This document shows positions 12,441 to 15,180 of a DNA stretch of 15,180 nucleotides, piece after piece. The first letter of the stretch is position 1; each line of letters begins with the position of its first letter. Source of the stretch: an uncultured Chloroflexota bacterium (lineage in GTDB: Bacteria; Chloroflexota; Anaerolineae; Caldilineales; Caldilineaceae); contig CAIOHJ010000259.1 of the NCBI GenBank assembly GCA_903858085.1, positions 1 to 15,180 of the forward strand, given 5' to 3'. Made by a program: the position numbers and the translations under genes. A model generated the notes under the pieces. That model saw nothing but the letters and a program-made list of their open reading frames with translations. It made no database searches and was not told the DNA's origin.

Positions 12441-14645
12441 TCACCGCCAGCTCAGGCGAATCTGCTCGACGGCCACGTTCCCGTCGCCAGCAATCTCAAT
12501 CTGGAGGGTCAGTGGGTTCAACGGCAGCTGGCGTGCGCTGGCAACCGCCAAGGCCGCAGCCAGATCCACCTGCAACGTGCCGTCGCTGCCCGTTGTCGCC
12601 AGCAGCTCAGCGTCGCCGGCTACCCGCAGCAGAGGCGTCGCGCCCGCTGCGCTGCGATAGTGCAAGGTCACCTCGCCCTGGGCTGGCGGGTGGTAAATCT
12701 GCAGCTCCGCCGGGCTGCCCAGCAGCGTGCGCGACCGGCGCCCGCCCTCTGTCTGCAGCGGCCCCCAGTGCAGCGCGCCCAACCCCAGGTAGGGACGCGC
12801 AGCCACCGGTTCGGCCACCTTGTAAACAGTGATCCGTTCGTCGGCGTAGAGCGGCGACTGGCCAGCAAAAATGGCGGAGGCCAGGGCTTCGGTATAGCTG
12901 CGCTCCTCCCCTCCTGGCATCTTGTACCGGTCAAGGACCACAGTCCCTACCCCCAGGTCGGCCAGGAGAGACGGCGCCACTGCCACCGGGTCGTCGGCCA
13001 GAATGTCAGGGCCCAGATGGCGAAAATGCTGGAGAAGCGGAAGACGCTCCACCAGCGTGCGCGGGTCCTCCCGGCTGATATAGGCGGTCGTCAGCGGCTT
13101 GCCGTGCACTGTCTGATAGAGCAGATAGCCAGGCCGGTCGTAGTTCATCGGCAAATTGAGCAGCGCACGCGGGTCCGGGTCGGCAGCCAGTTCATGGTAA
13201 TACGCCGGGGTGTCGGGTGGGCTGAGCGGATATGGGGCGACCCAGTACTCGAAGATCAACAAGGCCAAAAGAAGAGCAGCCACCCCCGCTGACCAGCCCC
13301 CCCGCAGGCGGCGCAGCAGCAGCGCTCCGCCCAGGCCAGCCAGGACCGCCAGACTCAACTGCACCATGACCGCAAACCGGCTGACGCTGCGGCTGATCCG
13401 CATGAACGGAATCAGCTGGTTGAGTAGCCCATAGGGGGAGCTACTGGCCACCTCTTCCCCGCGCTGGACTGCGGGCGGAATCTGTTCCCAGCCAATATTG
13501 CCCCAGTGCATCTGTGGGCCAAGCGCCAGCAGTGCAAAGCTGAACGCGACCAGCAGCCAAAAGCCAGCGCTGCGACGGGCCCAGAACCACGCAGCGGCCG
13601 CCAACCCCAGCGCCACATAGCCGATCGCCACCGTCCGCTCGCTGACCGGCGCAATCTGGTTGCCAATCCAGGTAAAACTTTCGGGGCGCCAGAGGGTGTG
13701 CAGACGGCTCGGGATCAAAAAGTCGCTCACACTGGCGCTGAGGATGTACAGGTCGGCCGACGGGCGCACCATAAAACGAAAACGCAGCGCCTCCCCCACC
13801 ATCGGGATCAGCCAGAAGCTCAGCAGGAGAGCAAACAACAGGCCGGAGAGCAAAGGAGGCCACAGCAGACGCACCAGCCCAGCCAGCCTCGGCCCCCCTG
13901 GTGTCGCCAGCCAGAACCAAAGCAGCGCCAGTCCGGTGAACAAAAACAGATAGAGCACGAAGTACCAGTCGCACAGCCCTGTGAAGACCAGATAGAGGCC
14001 GGCCAGCCCGGCTGACCGGCGCCAGGGTCGGCCAAGCCGGGCGCGCTCCAGGCTGCGCAACAAAGCCAGGCTGTAAAACGGCATCCATTGCAAGCTCATC
14101 ACCTGCATGTGGCCGAGCAGGTGGGCCATATGAAAAGGAGAGAAGGTGTAGACCAGCCCAGCCATGAACGGGCCCCACCAGCCTGCTGGCCCCCCTCCCC
14201 CCTGGGTGAGCAGCACCCAGCGGGAGAGCAGAAACATGCCATACCCCCCCAACACCCAGCTGAAGAGCACCACCGCGTTGTAGGCCGGAATCAGCCCCCA
14301 GGCCAGCTGAACCGGCAGGGTGCTCAGCCCGTTGAACGGGTTGAGGGTGTGGAAATAGAGGGTGACCCCGGTTGGCGCGTAGAGCAGGTCGACAGCCAGC
14401 GGGCTGCTCAGCCGGTCAACCAGCGCCTGTTTGATCCACCAAAGATTCCAGTAATTCTGCCAGCCGTCAAACCCATCGCCAGGAATGGCGCTGGCCAGGT
14501 TGAGTGCCAGCGGCCAGGTGAACAAAACCGTCAGCAACAGATAGAGGGCCAGCGCTGCCAGATGGCTGACCCAGAGATGGCTGACCCAGATCCGTACCAG
14601 GGGCGTGCTGGCCAGCACACCCCTGGGAGGAGCAGAAGGCAACAT
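12441..14645 (-). CDS. Large polytopic membrane protein, GT-C glycosyltransferase-like
   Basis: About 734 residues. A short cytoplasmic N-terminus precedes the first membrane segment (~32-52), followed by GDGFDGWQNYWNLWW (58-72), an acidic-plus-aromatic first loop typical of GT-C-type enzymes that use polyprenyl-linked sugars. Roughly ten to twelve membrane segments follow up to ~470. The rest (~475-734) is a soluble, probably extracytoplasmic domain, rich in beta strands near the end. The role is likely transfer of a sugar to lipid or cell-surface polymer; the substrate is unknown, and an unrelated YfhO-like membrane protein is an alternative. The start ATG 14645 lies two bases after the folD stop (TGACCATG), so translation is probably coupled; a TTG at 14651 overlapping the stop is the alternative. 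The gene has an in-frame 15-bp duplication near its start (14561-14590). Confidence 0.8.
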   Translation of the reverse strand: MLPSAPPRGVLASTPLVRIWVSHLWVSHLAALALYLLLTVLFTWPLALNLASAIPGDGFDGWQNYWNLWWIKQALVDRLSSPLAVDLLYAPTGVTLYFHTLNPFNGLSTLPVQLAWGLIPAYNAVVLFSWVLGGYGMFLLSRWVLLTQGGGGPAGWWGPFMAGLVYTFSPFHMAHLLGHMQVMSLQWMPFYSLALLRSLERARLGRPWRRSAGLAGLYLVFTGLCDWYFVLYLFLFTGLALLWFWLATPGGPRLAGLVRLLWPPLLSGLLFALLLSFWLIPMVGEALRFRFMVRPSADLYILSASVSDFLIPSRLHTLWRPESFTWIGNQIAPVSERTVAIGYVALGLAAAAWFWARRSAGFWLLVAFSFALLALGPQMHWGNIGWEQIPPAVQRGEEVASSSPYGLLNQLIPFMRISRSVSRFAVMVQLSLAVLAGLGGALLLRRLRGGWSAGVAALLLALLIFEYWVAPYPLSPPDTPAYYHELAADPDPRALLNLPMNYDRPGYLLYQTVHGKPLTTAYISREDPRTLVERLPLLQHFRHLGPDILADDPVAVAPSLLADLGVGTVVLDRYKMPGGEERSYTEALASAIFAGQSPLYADERITVYKVAEPVAARPYLGLGALHWGPLQTEGGRRSRTLLGSPAELQIYHPPAQGEVTLHYRSAAGATPLLRVAGDAELLATTGSDGTLQVDLAAALAVASARQLPLNPLTLQIEIAGDGNVAVEQIRLSWR
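14561..14590. repeat. In-frame 15-bp tandem duplication
   Basis: GATGGCTGACCCAGA occurs twice in direct succession without a mismatch. On the coding (minus) strand it gives the repeated pentapeptide WVSHL-WVSHL just before the first membrane segment of the GT-C-like protein. The exact identity suggests a recent slippage or duplication. Confidence 0.92.
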
Positions 14646-14647
14646 GG

Positions 14648-15180
14648 TCAACTGCTGGCTGCCCGCTCGGCCGCCCGCAACAAATTTTCCATCAGCATGA
14701 CATTGGTCATCGGCCCGGTGCCGCCCGGCACCGGCGTCAACAGGCTGGCCTGCTCGGCAACCCCGGCCTGGTCACAGTCGCCTTTGAGCCCAGCCTCGGT
14801 GTAGCTCGTCCCAAAGTCGACGACCACAGCGCCAGGCTTGACCCAGTCCGCCCGCACCAGCTCGGGGCGGCCGACCGCCAGACAGAGAATGTCGGCCCGC
14901 CTGCAGACCGCAGGCAGGTCCACAGTCCGGCTGTGCGCCAACGTGACGGTGCAGTGCCGATGCAGGAGCAGCAACGCCATCGGTTTGCCGACGATATCGC
15001 TGCGCCCGACGACCACCGCCTCTTTGCCCTTGAAGTCCACGCCAGCAGCTTCCAGCAGACGAATCCCCCCCGCTGGGGTGGCGGGCACAAAATAGGGCTG
15101 ACGGTCGGCCGCCAGACGGCCCGCATTGATCGGATGCACACCGTCGACATCCTTGGCCGGGTTGATCCGGTCGATCAGCG
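14648..15180 (-). CDS. folD: Bifunctional methylenetetrahydrofolate dehydrogenase/cyclohydrolase FolD (partial, N-terminus off the right edge)
   Basis: FolD interconverts 5,10-methylene-, methenyl- and 10-formyl-tetrahydrofolate using NADP in the cytoplasm. The visible 176 codons begin within the N-terminal catalytic domain and include PAKDVDGVHPINAGRL, the Rossmann-domain signature VVVGRSDIVGKPMALLLL, AHSRT, and the C-terminal PGGTGPMTNVMLMENLL. The frame is open to the window edge; the GTG at 15139 is internal (the Val of DGVHP) and not a start. The usual PCTPxG loop reads PATPAG, with Cys replaced by Ala. The stop TGA (14650-14648) is followed by the GT-C-like gene two bases later, so they share an mRNA. 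Confidence 0.96.
   Translation of the reverse strand, partial: LIDRINPAKDVDGVHPINAGRLAADRQPYFVPATPAGGIRLLEAAGVDFKGKEAVVVGRSDIVGKPMALLLLHRHCTVTLAHSRTVDLPAVCRRADILCLAVGRPELVRADWVKPGAVVVDFGTSYTEAGLKGDCDQAGVAEQASLLTPVPGGTGPMTNVMLMENLLRAAERAASS

Noticed and set aside
12432..12455. Possible shared terminator between the convergent genes
   Set aside because: Only a 4-bp AGCT stem plus a bulged 3-bp extension, and no T-run on either strand.

Overview
The window is G+C-rich, tightly packed bacterial DNA. The SNF2-helicase/SWIM-like pair, a wax ester synthase/DGAT-type acyltransferase, a large polytopic GT-C-like membrane protein beside folD, and the style of the AspRS point to a Chloroflexota-like lineage (for example Caldilinea/Anaerolineae relatives). 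That taxonomic reading is inference; no marker gene here settles it. I see no phage, transposon, CRISPR array, rRNA or tRNA. Most genes are housekeeping or ordinary accessory genes.

Layout. Positions 1-4001 (minus): a SNF2-family ATPase followed after 26 bp by a partner protein in the position usually taken by a SWIM zinc-finger protein, but without the zinc ligands; it runs off the left edge. Positions 4009-4405: the gap between the helicase and aspS is not empty. On the minus strand it holds a promoter, a ~173-nt RNA that folds like 6S RNA, a strong intrinsic terminator, and then the helicase promoter; a triple 15-bp repeat lies just beyond the aspS stop. Positions 4405-8561 (minus): aspS, with a good promoter inside the end of the gene before it, and a P1B-like P-type ATPase lacking the usual CPC metal motif. 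Positions 8562-8909: a divergent control region with a promoter in each direction and an inverted repeat. Positions 8910-12435 (plus): WS/DGAT, a small proline-rich membrane protein, then (from its own promoter) a metallo-beta-lactamase-fold protein that has lost one of two metal sites, and a protein resembling an RNase H fold without catalytic residues. Positions 12441-15180 (minus): a large polytopic membrane protein coupled to folD, which runs off the right edge.

Themes. The best candidate for something not obvious from protein annotation is the 6S-like RNA. Several proteins keep a recognisable fold but lack signature metal or catalytic residues (SWIM-like protein, P-type ATPase, MBL protein, RNase H-like protein). 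Promoters fall into two groups: three plausible minus-strand gene promoters with a TACAAT -10, and three promoters with an extended -10 beginning ATGGTA.
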